Counted from the stretch's first letter, positions 35,659 to 45,227 are shown. The stretch is 64,000 nucleotides of DNA from Bacteroidota bacterium (GCA_029237825.1 JAQZBQ010000015.1:1-64000), one strand, 5' to 3'. Notes: generated by a model not told the origin, from the sequence alone. Translations and numbers: made by a program.

Positions 35659-37176
35659 ATGAATAAATATGATGTTGTAATAATCGGAAGTGGGCTTGGA
35701 GGTCTTTGTACAGCTTATATTTTAGCGAAACATGGCAAGAAGGTTTGTGTGTTGGAAAAAAACAGACAAATTGGTGGATCGTTGCAAATATACAGCAGGG
35801 ATAAAACCGTTTTTGAAACTGGCGTTCATTACGTTGGAGGTTTAGCGGAAGGGCAAAACCTAAACCGTTACTTTCACTATTTCAACATCATGAAAGACCT
35901 GAAGTTGCAAAAATTAAATGAAGATGCGTTTGATGTAATATCCTTTGAAGGTGATGATCAGCTTTATCCACATGCGCAAGGTTATGATAATTTTATTGAA
36001 CGCTTAGCAGAAATATTTCCCCACGAGCGTAAAGCGTTGGAAATTTACATCCAGAAAGTAAGGGAAGCATGTGCGGATTTCCCAATGTATAACCTCTCCA
36101 ACGAAAAGAAAGACTTCACCAATGCCTGGCATTTGCAGATTGATTCGGAATCGGTGATCAATTCTATTTTCACTGACAAAAAATTGCAAAAAGTAATAGG
36201 TGGAAATAACATGCTATATGCCGGTGTAGCTGGTAAATCACCATTCTACGTTCATGCCCTTGTGGTCAACTCTTACATCGAAAGTTCTTACAGATGTATT
36301 GACGGAAGCGCCCAGATTGCCAAAATTATGAGTAAAAACATTAAGGCTATGGGCGGCGAGATTTTAAATTACCATGAAGCTACTCGCTTCGTTTTTGATG
36401 GGAATGAAATTGAATCGGTTGAACTGACAAACGGTGAACGCATAGAGGGAAAAACATTTGTGTCAGCGATCGACTTAAGCAAAACCATTGATATGGTTGA
36501 AGGGCCCCAATTAAGGCAGGCTTATAAAAACCGGATTAAAAGTCTGGAATATACAACATCCGCTTTCCTGCTAAATGTTGTAACTAAGCCCAATTCGTTT
36601 GAACATTTGGATCATAATATTTATCACCTGGTTAATCCCGATGTATGGGCCGGCCCTTTTTATGATGTCAATAAATGGCCTGAATCAGTTGCCGTTTTTG
36701 GAAATACAAATTCAAGACACCCGGGCTTCACCGAAAATTTTACAGCGATGGCTTATATGCGCTTTGAAGAATGTGAAAAGTGGGCTAATACGAAAAACAT
36801 CATACCTAACTGCGTCAACTATCGAGGAGATGATTACGAAGCCTTTAAAAAAGAGAAGTCCGAAAAATTATTGGATCTGTTGGAAAAGCGTCTTCCTGGA
36901 ATACGTTCCAAAGTTCAATCGTATACAAGTGCCACGCCAATAACCTACCGGGATTATATTGGCGGAAAAGACGGATCCTTATATGGTGCCATAAAAGATT
37001 ATAAAGAGCCCTTAAAAACATTCATCACTCCACGAACAAAGGTGAACAACCTTTTCCTCACCGGCCAGAATTTAAATCTCCACGGAGTTATGGGTGTAAC
37101 CGTTAGTTCCGTAGTTACCTGTACTGAAATATTAGGTGATCCTGACCTGATCACAAAAATCAGAAATGCCACTTAA
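35659..37176 (+). CDS. FAD-dependent oxidoreductase of the phytoene desaturase/retinol saturase family
   Basis: The protein has 505 residues and starts with the dinucleotide-binding motif VVIIGSGLGGLCTAY and the second glycine block CVLEKNRQIGGSLQ. It ends with the FAD-contacting LTGQNLNLHGVMGVTVSS. The middle ETGVHYVGG motif is closest to all-trans-retinol 13,14-reductase-like members. The substrate cannot be told; a carotenoid or another polyunsaturated lipid is possible. The flavin reductase gene starts 23 bp downstream, suggesting a joint redox function. Confidence 0.87.
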   Translation: MNKYDVVIIGSGLGGLCTAYILAKHGKKVCVLEKNRQIGGSLQIYSRDKTVFETGVHYVGGLAEGQNLNRYFHYFNIMKDLKLQKLNEDAFDVISFEGDDQLYPHAQGYDNFIERLAEIFPHERKALEIYIQKVREACADFPMYNLSNEKKDFTNAWHLQIDSESVINSIFTDKKLQKVIGGNNMLYAGVAGKSPFYVHALVVNSYIESSYRCIDGSAQIAKIMSKNIKAMGGEILNYHEATRFVFDGNEIESVELTNGERIEGKTFVSAIDLSKTIDMVEGPQLRQAYKNRIKSLEYTTSAFLLNVVTKPNSFEHLDHNIYHLVNPDVWAGPFYDVNKWPESVAVFGNTNSRHPGFTENFTAMAYMRFEECEKWANTKNIIPNCVNYRGDDYEAFKKEKSEKLLDLLEKRLPGIRSKVQSYTSATPITYRDYIGGKDGSLYGAIKDYKEPLKTFITPRTKVNNLFLTGQNLNLHGVMGVTVSSVVTCTEILGDPDLITKIRNAT

Positions 37177-37199
37177 TTTTTTATTCAACCAAATTTTAT

Positions 37200-38048
37200 A
37201 TGCTCACGATTGACCCAAAAGAAACGCCGGTACCTCAACTTCATCAATATTTATTAGGTGCCGTGGGCCCGCGTCCCATCTGTTTTGCAAGTACCGTTGA
37301 TATTGCCGGAAACCACAACCTTGCTCCATTCAGCTTTTTTAATGTGTTTTCGGCCAAACCACCTATCGCTATTTTTTCCCCCAACCTGAGCGGTAAAACC
37401 GGCAAAGCCAAAGACACACACTTAAATATAAAAGAAGTGCCCGAGTGTGTGATTAATATTGTAGATTTTAAAATGGCCCAACAAATGAGCCTAGCAAGCA
37501 GCCCGTATGATAAAGGTATAAATGAGTTCGTTAAAGCCGGATTTACACCCCTGGCTTCCGACCTTGTAAAGCCAATGAGAGTAAAAGAAAGCCCGGTTCA
37601 AATGGAGTGCCGGGTTTTTGAATTAAAAGAAATAGGCAATTGTAATCTCGTGATGTGTGAAATCGTTAAAATTCATATTAATGAATCGGTATTGAATGAA
37701 GCAAAAATGATTGACCAGCAAAAAATTGACCTGGTTGCACGTATGGGCGGTAACTGGTACTGCCGCGCGCATGGGGATGCGTTGTTTGAAATAGAAAAAC
37801 CAATCACTACTTTAGGTATTGGCTTTGATAACATTCCGGATACAATTAAAAATAGTACCATATTAACCGGAAATAATTTAGGACAATTGGGAAGTGTAGA
37901 AGCGCTCCCAACATCAGAAGAGATTTCTACTTTTAAAACTTCATTCAACCATTCTTTTTCTTCTGAAAATGAAAAGCACCTTTACGCTAAAACTTTATTG
38001 GAGGCAAACAAAGTAAAGGAAGCCTGGAGCGTTTTATTAATGAAGTAA
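37200..38048 (+). CDS. Flavin reductase-like FMN-binding protein
   Basis: The first two thirds of the 282-residue protein match the flavin reductase family, which has a split-barrel FMN fold. PRPICFASTVDIAGNHNLAPFSFFN is the typical FMN-binding opening, followed by the KDTHLNIKE segment and GNCNLVMCEIVKIH. Such proteins supply reduced flavin or act as small oxidoreductases. The last about 80 residues are an extra helical tail of unknown role. It is 23 bp after the FAD oxidoreductase gene, its probable partner. Confidence 0.85.
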   Translation: MLTIDPKETPVPQLHQYLLGAVGPRPICFASTVDIAGNHNLAPFSFFNVFSAKPPIAIFSPNLSGKTGKAKDTHLNIKEVPECVINIVDFKMAQQMSLASSPYDKGINEFVKAGFTPLASDLVKPMRVKESPVQMECRVFELKEIGNCNLVMCEIVKIHINESVLNEAKMIDQQKIDLVARMGGNWYCRAHGDALFEIEKPITTLGIGFDNIPDTIKNSTILTGNNLGQLGSVEALPTSEEISTFKTSFNHSFSSENEKHLYAKTLLEANKVKEAWSVLLMK

Positions 38049-38091
38049 CCAGAATTATTTGAATATTTTTAATCATCTAAAAACATAAAAC

Positions 38092-38934
38092 ATGAAAAAA
38101 CAGCTTGTCTTTATTTCTCTATGTGCTCTCTCTGTGTCTACAAAAATTATCGCGGGCGATCTTTTTCCAAAAGAAAAAAAAACCTTTTCATTAGGTGCGA
38201 AAACTTCAGGAATGGCGGGCGATGGGGATGTATTAAAATCGCCAAAACAGGTAATCAAATTAAATTTAACCCAACTTGCATTACGCAATATTTCATTACA
38301 ATATGAATTTGGTTTTCACAAAAATTTTTCTGTTGCATTAGGCGGAAGTTACCTTTTACCTAAAGACATTCCTTCGCAATTATTCGCACCATCATCTAAT
38401 GGTTCTGGATATCAGCTCCCGAGATTTGGAGGCTGGGCCGTTACACCTGAAATACGGTTTTATCCTGGAAAGAAAGTAAAACATCAGGCCCCGCATGGAT
38501 TCTACCTAGCGCCCTATTTCAGATATTCCAAGTATAATTTAAACTCCGATTATGTGAATATTGATTCTACATCAGGGGCACAACAAAACTACAATGTTAC
38601 AGCATCTTATGCCGGATTTACAGCCGGTTTAATGATTGGATCTCAATGGTTGATTGGAAAACATTTTTCTATTGACTGGTGGATAATAGGCGGAGGGTAT
38701 GGCAAAGCAAAATTTAATATTCACGCCGTATCTACTGATGGCAGCATTAATATGTCACCACAGGAGCAAGCTGATTTAAGAAGAGACATTCAGGATAACA
38801 TTGGTGAACTGGGAAGTTTTGGAAATGGAGAAGTGACCATTGAAACAACCAACAATTCTGCAACAGCAACAGTAACAGGTTTGCCGATGACCAGTATTCG
38901 TGGGTTTGGCCTGACGCTTGGTTTCTCTTTTTAA
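38092..38934 (+). CDS. Outer-membrane barrel protein (DUF3575-like)
   Basis: A signal peptide (to about residue 22) precedes a small barrel of about 8-10 strands. Motifs such as NLTQLALRNISLQYEFGFHKNFSVALGG and APYFRYSKYNL are typical of DUF3575 proteins, and the last strand ends in aromatic residues (GLTLGFSF). The role is unknown. It lies 43 bp after the flavin reductase and is followed by a strong terminator, so it may end that operon. Confidence 0.8.
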   Translation: MKKQLVFISLCALSVSTKIIAGDLFPKEKKTFSLGAKTSGMAGDGDVLKSPKQVIKLNLTQLALRNISLQYEFGFHKNFSVALGGSYLLPKDIPSQLFAPSSNGSGYQLPRFGGWAVTPEIRFYPGKKVKHQAPHGFYLAPYFRYSKYNLNSDYVNIDSTSGAQQNYNVTASYAGFTAGLMIGSQWLIGKHFSIDWWIIGGGYGKAKFNIHAVSTDGSINMSPQEQADLRRDIQDNIGELGSFGNGEVTIETTNNSATATVTGLPMTSIRGFGLTLGFSF

Positions 38935-38957
38935 CAGTATTCAACCTTCAAAAAAAT

Positions 38958-38986
38958 AGACCCTCTTTACGGAGGGTCTTTTTTTG
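38958..38986 (+). terminator. Rho-independent terminator, probably bidirectional
   Basis: AGACCCTC (38958-38965), a six-base loop and GAGGGTCT (38972-38979) form an 8-bp stem, followed by seven T's. A run of A's upstream makes it work on the minus strand too, so it may also end the M49 peptidase transcript. Confidence 0.9.
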
Positions 38987-39008
38987 TTATGCAAATTCCT
39001 TATCGCTG

Positions 39009-41090
39009 CTAATTCTCAACCGGCAAAAAACTGTAATTTTTACCGTACTCAAGCATTTGCTGAGAAAAATTGTCCGGGTATTCAATTTTTACGTCTGCGA
39101 TTTTCCCTGTTTTTATAACCGGGACTAACTTAGGTTGAATAAAACCCTGGTACGGGGCCATCGCCAGTTTTTTATAGCGCTCTAAAACTTCTTTGTGTAA
39201 AGTTTGATCTACTTTAACACCATAATTCTCAATCAAATCTTTTCCGGCTTTATAATCGCCCTGCGACTTAATACGCTGTATCTCCCTTAATAACTCACCA
39301 AACAAAGCGCGTAATTTCTGGTAATCATGGATGATAAAATAGGTTTTCCCGTTTTCCTGTTTCCTTTCAATCACATTTTCCTTTTTTCCCCTTTCAAAGG
39401 CCCATGCAGATATCATTTGTCGGTTACGCATATGTGCTTCTTCAATGTCATCACCCAATTTTAAACGGGATAACTGAACCATCAATCCTTTGGTAATGTA
39501 TTCATCATAAGAAGCCTTGCCATAATCCAGTGAAGGCATGACACCGAGGTCTACCAATTTCTGATCCAATAAATAATATAATGCTACTAAATCAGCGCGG
39601 CCTTCTTCTAATGCTGAAGCATAATTTTTAAGGGTCTCGTGTGGTTGACCTACGCCGGGCTCAATTTGCCCGCTGGCATGCCCAATTACCTCATGCATAT
39701 CGGTGTGTAATTTATCGGCCAGTCCTGCATATGCCAGCACATTCTTCCGGATGGCATCTGAGTAATAAAATTCGTTAACAACGCTACCGCCTGCAGCCTG
39801 GTCGTATGCTTCAACAATATTACCAAGATTTACCGATTTGGAACCATGAGTTTCCCTGATCCATTCATTATTTGGAAGGTTAATTCCAATTGGTGTGGAG
39901 GGTGCAGCGTCACCACTTTCCATCACGGCGTTTATTACTTTGGCCGAAATACCCTTTACATTTTTCTTTTTATGCTCCGGGAATAAAGTAGAATTATCTT
40001 CAAACCATTGAGCATTTGCACCAATTGTAGCAATCCGTTTGGAGGCTTCAAAATCTTTTACCGATACAACTGATTCATATGAACCTTTTTTTCCCAATGG
40101 ATCTTCGTAAACTTCAATGAATCCATTCGTAACATCAATTGCACTTTCAGTATCCTTTACCCAAGCAATATTATAATCATCGAAATCTTTTAAAGATCCC
40201 GATTTGTAAAACTTTACCAATTTTTCAAGTGCGAGTTTTTGTTCAGCGTTTTCAGACACGGTGATCGCTTTTTCCAACCAATACACAATTTTTTCAATTG
40301 CCTGAGTATACATCCCACCTACTTTCCAGACTTTTTCTTTAATTACACCGTTTTCTTTTACCAGTTTACTATTCAAGCCAATCATCACGGGAGTTTTACT
40401 GGTACGATCAACCTGCTGCTCATAAAACTCAATAGCTTCCTGCTGAGTTACTCCTTCGTAGAAATTAACCGCTGAATTTGTGATTAAGTCTTTTGAAGCG
40501 TCCAGGCTAACCTTTTTTGGGGCGATTTTTGGATCATAAATAATCGGCAAAATACGAGCGGAAAAATCTTTAACCGTTTCGCCGGATTTTAAAGGCAATA
40601 ATTTTGAATCGGCGGAAAGAATTAGTTTCGAAAAATATTCCTGCGAACAATCCGGAAAAAATTTCTCACTGCCATAATGATGATGAATTCCTCTGCTAAA
40701 CCAAACCCTTTTCACATACACCATAAAGTTCTTATAGTCCTCGGACTTTTTATCAAGGGTTGAAGTCTCAACGATAGCATCTAAGGTTTTGCGAATGGTC
40801 AAATTATATTTATAATTCTGGTCCCACGCAATGTCCCGACCGCATAAAGCCGCTTCCGACAAATAGTATAATAGTTCCTTTTGCTTCAGCGATAGTTCAT
40901 TAAATCCAGGCACTTCGTAACGGAGTATCCTCAAATCAGCAAACTGTTCGCTGATATAATTAAATTTAGGTTCCTCTTTTATCACGGTTTTTTTTGAATA
41001 AGGTTCATGATGTAAATTTTCATTTCCCTGGTTAAAGGAACTGAATATTATGGCCGCCGAAACAGGAAGTAATAGTAGCTTTGTTCTCAT
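39009..41090 (-). CDS. M49-family dipeptidyl peptidase III-like zinc peptidase
   Basis: The peptidase has a zinc-binding HEVIGH, the M49 form HExxxH with a one-residue insertion, and the third-ligand block EEGRAD about 50 residues later. M49 enzymes cut dipeptides from the N-terminus of short peptides. An N-terminal signal (MRTKLLLLPVSAAIIFSS) suggests a periplasmic or secreted protein, though it has no sorting domain. I start at the ATG at 41090 (693 residues), where the signal sequence begins; the longer frame to 41138 adds 16 residues that do not look like a signal. Confidence 0.9.
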   Translation of the reverse strand: MRTKLLLLPVSAAIIFSSFNQGNENLHHEPYSKKTVIKEEPKFNYISEQFADLRILRYEVPGFNELSLKQKELLYYLSEAALCGRDIAWDQNYKYNLTIRKTLDAIVETSTLDKKSEDYKNFMVYVKRVWFSRGIHHHYGSEKFFPDCSQEYFSKLILSADSKLLPLKSGETVKDFSARILPIIYDPKIAPKKVSLDASKDLITNSAVNFYEGVTQQEAIEFYEQQVDRTSKTPVMIGLNSKLVKENGVIKEKVWKVGGMYTQAIEKIVYWLEKAITVSENAEQKLALEKLVKFYKSGSLKDFDDYNIAWVKDTESAIDVTNGFIEVYEDPLGKKGSYESVVSVKDFEASKRIATIGANAQWFEDNSTLFPEHKKKNVKGISAKVINAVMESGDAAPSTPIGINLPNNEWIRETHGSKSVNLGNIVEAYDQAAGGSVVNEFYYSDAIRKNVLAYAGLADKLHTDMHEVIGHASGQIEPGVGQPHETLKNYASALEEGRADLVALYYLLDQKLVDLGVMPSLDYGKASYDEYITKGLMVQLSRLKLGDDIEEAHMRNRQMISAWAFERGKKENVIERKQENGKTYFIIHDYQKLRALFGELLREIQRIKSQGDYKAGKDLIENYGVKVDQTLHKEVLERYKKLAMAPYQGFIQPKLVPVIKTGKIADVKIEYPDNFSQQMLEYGKNYSFLPVEN

Positions 41091-41166
41091 TATTATTTTT
41101 TTTCTTACAAGGTTAAGCTTAAAAAAATGCATTTGCAACCAGGTACCACCTTTCTTTTTTAATGGT

Positions 41167-41174
41167 TATATTTG
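41167..41174 (+). promoter_or_regulatory. -7 box for the gene at 41.2 kb, near-leaderless
   Basis: TATATTTG is a perfect TAnnTTTG and ends only 6 bp before the ATG at 41181, so the transcript would start at or next to the start codon. No -33 TTG is seen at normal distance. Confidence 0.4.
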
Positions 41175-41180
41175 TGTATA

Positions 41181-42674
41181 ATGGGTAAATTCATCTACAT
41201 TTTTTTGCTGACGTTTTCCTTAACGCAAACTGCCGCAAGCCAATCCATTAAAAAAAACCTCCTGTCAGCAAACGCGATCCAATTTAGACAATCCATTTAT
41301 GTATATGGCTACGAACAAGCGTTTGGAAACCTTTCATTTAAATGTTTTTCCTATTCAAGGAGCCTTCAATTACTAGATAGTGTAAGTATTTCACTTGGTA
41401 AGCATTCCGTTTCGGATTATCTTGAAATAACTGCCGATACATTACACGACGTTCTGAATTTTTATTTCCAATTGGCTAACAAAAAAAATGACGTGAGCAT
41501 TTTCCGGGTCAATGACACTTTACACCCGATAGGGTTTACAGTAAACACGGACGCAAATCACATCAATTCGTTCTCAGCCTTTTTGGATGAAAAGTTTTAT
41601 TTCCGTGAAAATCTCTACACACTCCGAGCAGTTAATGATTCGATAGACAAACAATTTTACCTCTCCCGGTATGCGTTAAAAGATCTTACCAAGCCTTTTG
41701 AATATGAATTTAAATGGCAATATCCACTCGAACGCAAGCACGTACATAGCGCGTACATATTATATGCAGATTCAGTAATGGTGTTATTGTCTGCTCACGT
41801 GTCGAATGGTGAAAAAAAAGGGCAATGGATATTGCGTATAGATGCGGCCACAGGAAAGGTTCTTCGAGGCACAAAATTAAACCCGAAAGGAGACGCACGC
41901 CATTTTTTAATGTCAAAATTGAGTTTTGATAAGAAGGAAAAACAGATAGACATCATAGGCAGCGTGTATGAAGGGAAGATGATTGACTTTAACACCAAAA
42001 CTTCTGATTTCACTAATCAGGCAAAAAACCATAAGTTATTTCTAATTAAAATCGACAGCGCAGGCGAAATCATTGAACGTATTGAAATACCTTTTCCGCT
42101 TCCCATACAAACCCAATCCGGGAACATGCTGCAATCGTTCCATTTAAAAATCAGGACATTTGATAAGCAGCCGGATGGATCTTATGTTGTTTGGGCTGAC
42201 ATTTACGAACAATCCATGCCAAACGTTTTTAATTATTACAGCACCTGGAAATTCAACCTTGTACCAAACGACGTGAATTATTCGGTGAAGCGCAGTCCGT
42301 TGTACATCACCTCTCTGGCAGTTCCAAATCTTATCAGTAATAAAAAAGGCGACACGTATGGTAAATTTCTATTGAAAGACATCAGCGAATATGACCGCAT
42401 GAAACTAAAGATGCCATTAAACGATGTAATGATACACCACGGCACCAACGCCAAGGACGATCCTTATTTTATTCTTAAAAAAACAGATATTACCAGTTCT
42501 AAAAAATCCTACTACTATGTATATCCGATGATGAATAAGCTTTCTTACAAAAGTATTTTAGACACTCAGCAAGGGCAACATGTAACAATTTTTTTTACCG
42601 GTGTAACAACATTTATTACCTTCCTCACTAATATTGGCAATAATGAATTTGAACTAAAATTAACCTCTTTATAA
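41181..42674 (+). CDS. Secreted protein of unknown function
   Basis: The signal peptide MGKFIYIFLLTFSLTQTAASQ is followed by about 475 residues with many alternating hydrophobic strands. It has DSV and DTL turns (LQLLDSVSISLG, then FRVNDTLHPIGF) that look like a beta-propeller or WD-like fold, but I cannot identify the family. The start is the ATG at 41181; a TTG at 41172 overlaps the promoter. The OsmC gene starts 7 bp later and may be co-transcribed. Confidence 0.72.
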   Translation: MGKFIYIFLLTFSLTQTAASQSIKKNLLSANAIQFRQSIYVYGYEQAFGNLSFKCFSYSRSLQLLDSVSISLGKHSVSDYLEITADTLHDVLNFYFQLANKKNDVSIFRVNDTLHPIGFTVNTDANHINSFSAFLDEKFYFRENLYTLRAVNDSIDKQFYLSRYALKDLTKPFEYEFKWQYPLERKHVHSAYILYADSVMVLLSAHVSNGEKKGQWILRIDAATGKVLRGTKLNPKGDARHFLMSKLSFDKKEKQIDIIGSVYEGKMIDFNTKTSDFTNQAKNHKLFLIKIDSAGEIIERIEIPFPLPIQTQSGNMLQSFHLKIRTFDKQPDGSYVVWADIYEQSMPNVFNYYSTWKFNLVPNDVNYSVKRSPLYITSLAVPNLISNKKGDTYGKFLLKDISEYDRMKLKMPLNDVMIHHGTNAKDDPYFILKKTDITSSKKSYYYVYPMMNKLSYKSILDTQQGQHVTIFFTGVTTFITFLTNIGNNEFELKLTSL

Positions 42675-42681
42675 TTGCGTC

Positions 42682-43098
42682 ATGAAAAGAACGGCAAGTG
42701 CACACTGGCAAGGGAATTTAAAAGAAGGCAAAGGCACGCTTTCTACAAGTAGCGGAATTCTTAAAAGTGCGCCCTATAGTTTTACAACACGGTTTGAGGA
42801 AGGAAAACAAGGTACCAATCCGGAAGAATTACTTGCTGCAGCTCATGCAGGTTGTTTTACGATGGCTGTAAGTTCTATGCTCACTGCAAAAGGATTTACA
42901 CCTGACAATCTCAGGTCGGAAGCGCAGGTAAGCATGGAAGGCCTTGCCATTACAGGCGTGCATCTTAAAATTTCAGGATATGCTCATGGTTTAAAGAAGG
43001 ATGAATTTGTCTCCATCACTGAAATGGCTGCTAAAACGTGTATCATATCAAAAGCACTCAATGTGGCCATAACCTCCGAGGCTACATTTGAACACTAA
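42682..43098 (+). CDS. osmC: OsmC/Ohr-family peroxiredoxin
   Basis: This 138-residue protein reduces organic hydroperoxides. The catalytic pair is C58 (HAGCFTMA) and C120 (KTCIISKAL), with the GTNPEELLAAAHAGC block typical of OsmC. It should protect against oxidative damage. It follows the unknown secreted protein by 7 bp. Confidence 0.94.
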   Translation: MKRTASAHWQGNLKEGKGTLSTSSGILKSAPYSFTTRFEEGKQGTNPEELLAAAHAGCFTMAVSSMLTAKGFTPDNLRSEAQVSMEGLAITGVHLKISGYAHGLKKDEFVSITEMAAKTCIISKALNVAITSEATFEH

Positions 43099-43111
43099 TC
43101 AGAAGACTGAA

Positions 43112-43318
43112 TTACTTTTTAATACTACCTTTCAGTTTATTGTATTCGCTAAGCGATTGTTTCCACTCTGATTCCACAACTTGCTTTTTTGCAACCGTTT
43201 CGGAACTTGGCTCTCCGTGAATCGATTCTTCTTTTTCACATTCAGCTTTGAGGGATTCTAAGTTCGAGATTTTTTCATTAATCTCTTTGTTGAGGGATTC
43301 TAATTTTTCTTTTGACAT
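43112..43318 (-). CDS. Small coiled-coil protein of unknown function
   Basis: All 68 residues are a heptad-rich helix (LESLNKEINEKISNLESLKAECEKEE), with one proline-bearing break (HGEPSSETV). It has no signal peptide. A well-formed promoter upstream (43359-43390) supports it being a real gene. It could be a small partner protein or a scaffold. The OsmC gene converges on it with a 13-bp gap. Confidence 0.6.
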   Translation of the reverse strand: MSKEKLESLNKEINEKISNLESLKAECEKEESIHGEPSSETVAKKQVVESEWKQSLSEYNKLKGSIKK

Positions 43319-43659
43319 TCTAAAACGTGTATTATAAAATGTGCCTATAATACACTCTCAAAAATAATAGACGGAACTAAAAATTTCAAATACTTTTGGC
43401 GACTTTTTTTCAACACTCACCGAATTTATCTTAAAAAAATGTAACACAGTATATGGAATTATATAAGTGGTCGAAAAAAAAATTTGTAAGTTATTCATAT
43501 TCAGCGACGAGAAAATTACATTTTCTCCCAAAAAAAAAGTTTTTAAAACAGTCTTTGCGGTTCGAATTAATATCTAATTTATCTCTCGCTCATCCCAAAC
43601 CTAAAAATGGAAATAAGCCGAACCTTTTGTCTATTTTTACAAGATATATTCCTTCCCAT
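43319..43659 (+). other. 341-bp non-coding stretch
   Basis: It is AT-rich and holds the promoter of the coiled-coil gene (43359-43390) and the upstream region of the gene at 43660. An open frame from 43453 runs into the latter, but its residues (MELYKWSKKKFVSYSYSATRK) do not resemble a signal peptide, so I treat it as leader. I see no other feature. Confidence 0.6.
43359..43390 (-). promoter_or_regulatory. Bacteroidota-type promoter for the coiled-coil gene
   Basis: On the minus strand TTTG (43390-43387), a 20-base spacer and TATTTTTG (43366-43359) form a complete -33/-7 pair at standard spacing. The leader to the start at 43318 is about 35 bases. Confidence 0.65.
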
Positions 43660-43833
43660 ATGTCCACAAAATTTTGGATTTTCCTGATAGTTATATTTTC
43701 CGCATCGGTTTTGTATGGCCAAAAAGATTCACTTATAAAAAAGAGCGAACTGGTTTATAAAAATGTTGATGAAAAAAAGCCTTTGAAAAGACTAACCTTT
43801 TCGACACCGATAATATTGTGCGGCTACTGTTGA
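43660..43833 (+). pseudogene. N-terminal fragment of the transglutaminase-like TPR protein (frameshift)
   Basis: The ATG at 43660 opens a good signal peptide (MSTKFWIFLIVIFSASVLYGQ) and then KDSLIKKSELVYKNVDEKK, leading to LKRLTF at the T-run 43798-43801. In this frame it stops soon after, at 43833. One extra T in the four-T run would join it smoothly to the next frame (LTFFDTDNIVRLLLISHD). It is therefore the 5' part of the gene continued at 43818-45227. Confidence 0.75.
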
Positions 43834-45227
43834 TTTCTCACGACAAAAACAAAGTTTACCAAGACGAAAAAGCTATACAACAAATTAATGAATGTGTAAA
43901 TTATTTAACTTCTGAGATTGGAGCTAAGTCAGAAATCAAAAAAGTGAAATATGTCTATGATTATGTTCACAAGAAATTTCTAAAAATATACAAACTAGAA
44001 AATAGTTTTTCAGATATTTTTTCCAAGGGAGAATACAATTGCGTCTCGGCTTCCGCATTTTACGCAATTATTTTTACCAAACTTAAAATCCCTTTTAATG
44101 TCATTGAAGCTCCTCAACACGTATATCTGGTTGCTTATCCCCAAACGCATAAAATTCTTCTTGAAACTACGAGCCCAGAGAAGGGATATTATCAATTTAA
44201 TGACAATTTCATTTCTCAATACATTAAAAGTTTATATGGTGCAAAACTCATTTCAAAGGATGAATTTGAAAGTAATACTACCAACCAATTGTTTGACAAA
44301 TACTATTTTAGTTCAAAAGGTTTATCGCTGCAAGAAATAGTAAGTCTACAATACAGCAATTACGCCGTATATGATATAGAACAAAAAAAATACGATGAAG
44401 CAATAAATGAAATAAAAAAGGCTTACTTTCTAAATCCCTACGAACGAAATCAATTCATCCTGAAATCATCCCTGATCTATTCTATTCAAAACAATAATTA
44501 TGATGGAAAACAACATGTAAACAATCTCGCTCTGATTTGTCGATTTAACAATGGAAAACACGAGGAAATAAGTAGTGAAAAAATTAAAAATGAGTTTGTA
44601 AGATTAACCGAAAATCAATTAATCAACAATTCAAACTTTGATTTGTACAGTGAGTCATATAACACGATTATAAAGGAAATTACAGACACACTATTAAAGA
44701 GCCAAATATCTTTTCACTACCATTTTGAATTATCACGTTTAGGTTATTTGAGTAATAAAGATACATTATATGAGCTTCCTCATCTTCGTGCAGCTTATGA
44801 AATAAATCCCAAAAACGCAAATCTTCAGTCATTGATATTGAGCTATTTGGAAAAACAAATGAGAGTAATGGATGAACCAAAAAAACTAATAAACATAATG
44901 GATCTGAATTCACATAACTTTAGTTTTTTGAAAGAGAATTCAGGATTAAATGGTGTAAAGGCAAACTGTCTTTTGGAACTGGCGTATCAAAATTTTGCTA
45001 TTCACGACATGAAAAGCGGAGAACGATACCTGAAGGAATTTGAGACCCTGATCCTGGAGCAAAAGGAAACACGGGCGGATGACAATTTTATTGAAAAGGC
45101 ATACGCCTTTGCTGCTGGAATTTATTACAAGCAAGGAAACGTTGCAAAATCGAGACAATTCTTAAAAACCGGATTACAATATGCGCCAGATAATTTCGGA
45201 TTGAAACTAAGGTTGAATCAGTTATAA
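43818..45227 (+). CDS. Transglutaminase-like protein with TPRs, main frame of a frameshifted gene
   Basis: The long frame (469 residues from the GTG, but really continuing from 43660) has a transglutaminase-like domain. The catalytic-type cysteine is in EYNCVSASAFYAIIF and the histidine in IEAPQHVYLVAYP, with TTSPEKGYY after it. The family includes SirB1-like proteins with a Cys-His pair that may be peptidase-like. The rest is helical with TPR character (DEAINEIKKAYFLNPYERN, then NVAKSRQFLKTGLQYAPDN). The single-base shift at 43798-43801 separates the signal peptide. A sequencing error or a true mutation is possible. It converges with the MORN gene with a 4-bp gap. Confidence 0.78.
   Translation: MRLLLISHDKNKVYQDEKAIQQINECVNYLTSEIGAKSEIKKVKYVYDYVHKKFLKIYKLENSFSDIFSKGEYNCVSASAFYAIIFTKLKIPFNVIEAPQHVYLVAYPQTHKILLETTSPEKGYYQFNDNFISQYIKSLYGAKLISKDEFESNTTNQLFDKYYFSSKGLSLQEIVSLQYSNYAVYDIEQKKYDEAINEIKKAYFLNPYERNQFILKSSLIYSIQNNNYDGKQHVNNLALICRFNNGKHEEISSEKIKNEFVRLTENQLINNSNFDLYSESYNTIIKEITDTLLKSQISFHYHFELSRLGYLSNKDTLYELPHLRAAYEINPKNANLQSLILSYLEKQMRVMDEPKKLINIMDLNSHNFSFLKENSGLNGVKANCLLELAYQNFAIHDMKSGERYLKEFETLILEQKETRADDNFIEKAYAFAAGIYYKQGNVAKSRQFLKTGLQYAPDNFGLKLRLNQL

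Noticed and set aside
43453-43659. Extended N-terminus of the transglutaminase-like protein
   Set aside because: The frame is open but its residues are basic and unlike a signal peptide, while a perfect signal starts at the ATG 43660.
43798-43833. Programmed -1 frameshift
   Set aside because: There is no classical slippery heptamer in the right frame and no clear downstream stem-loop or pseudoknot, so a one-base indel is simpler.
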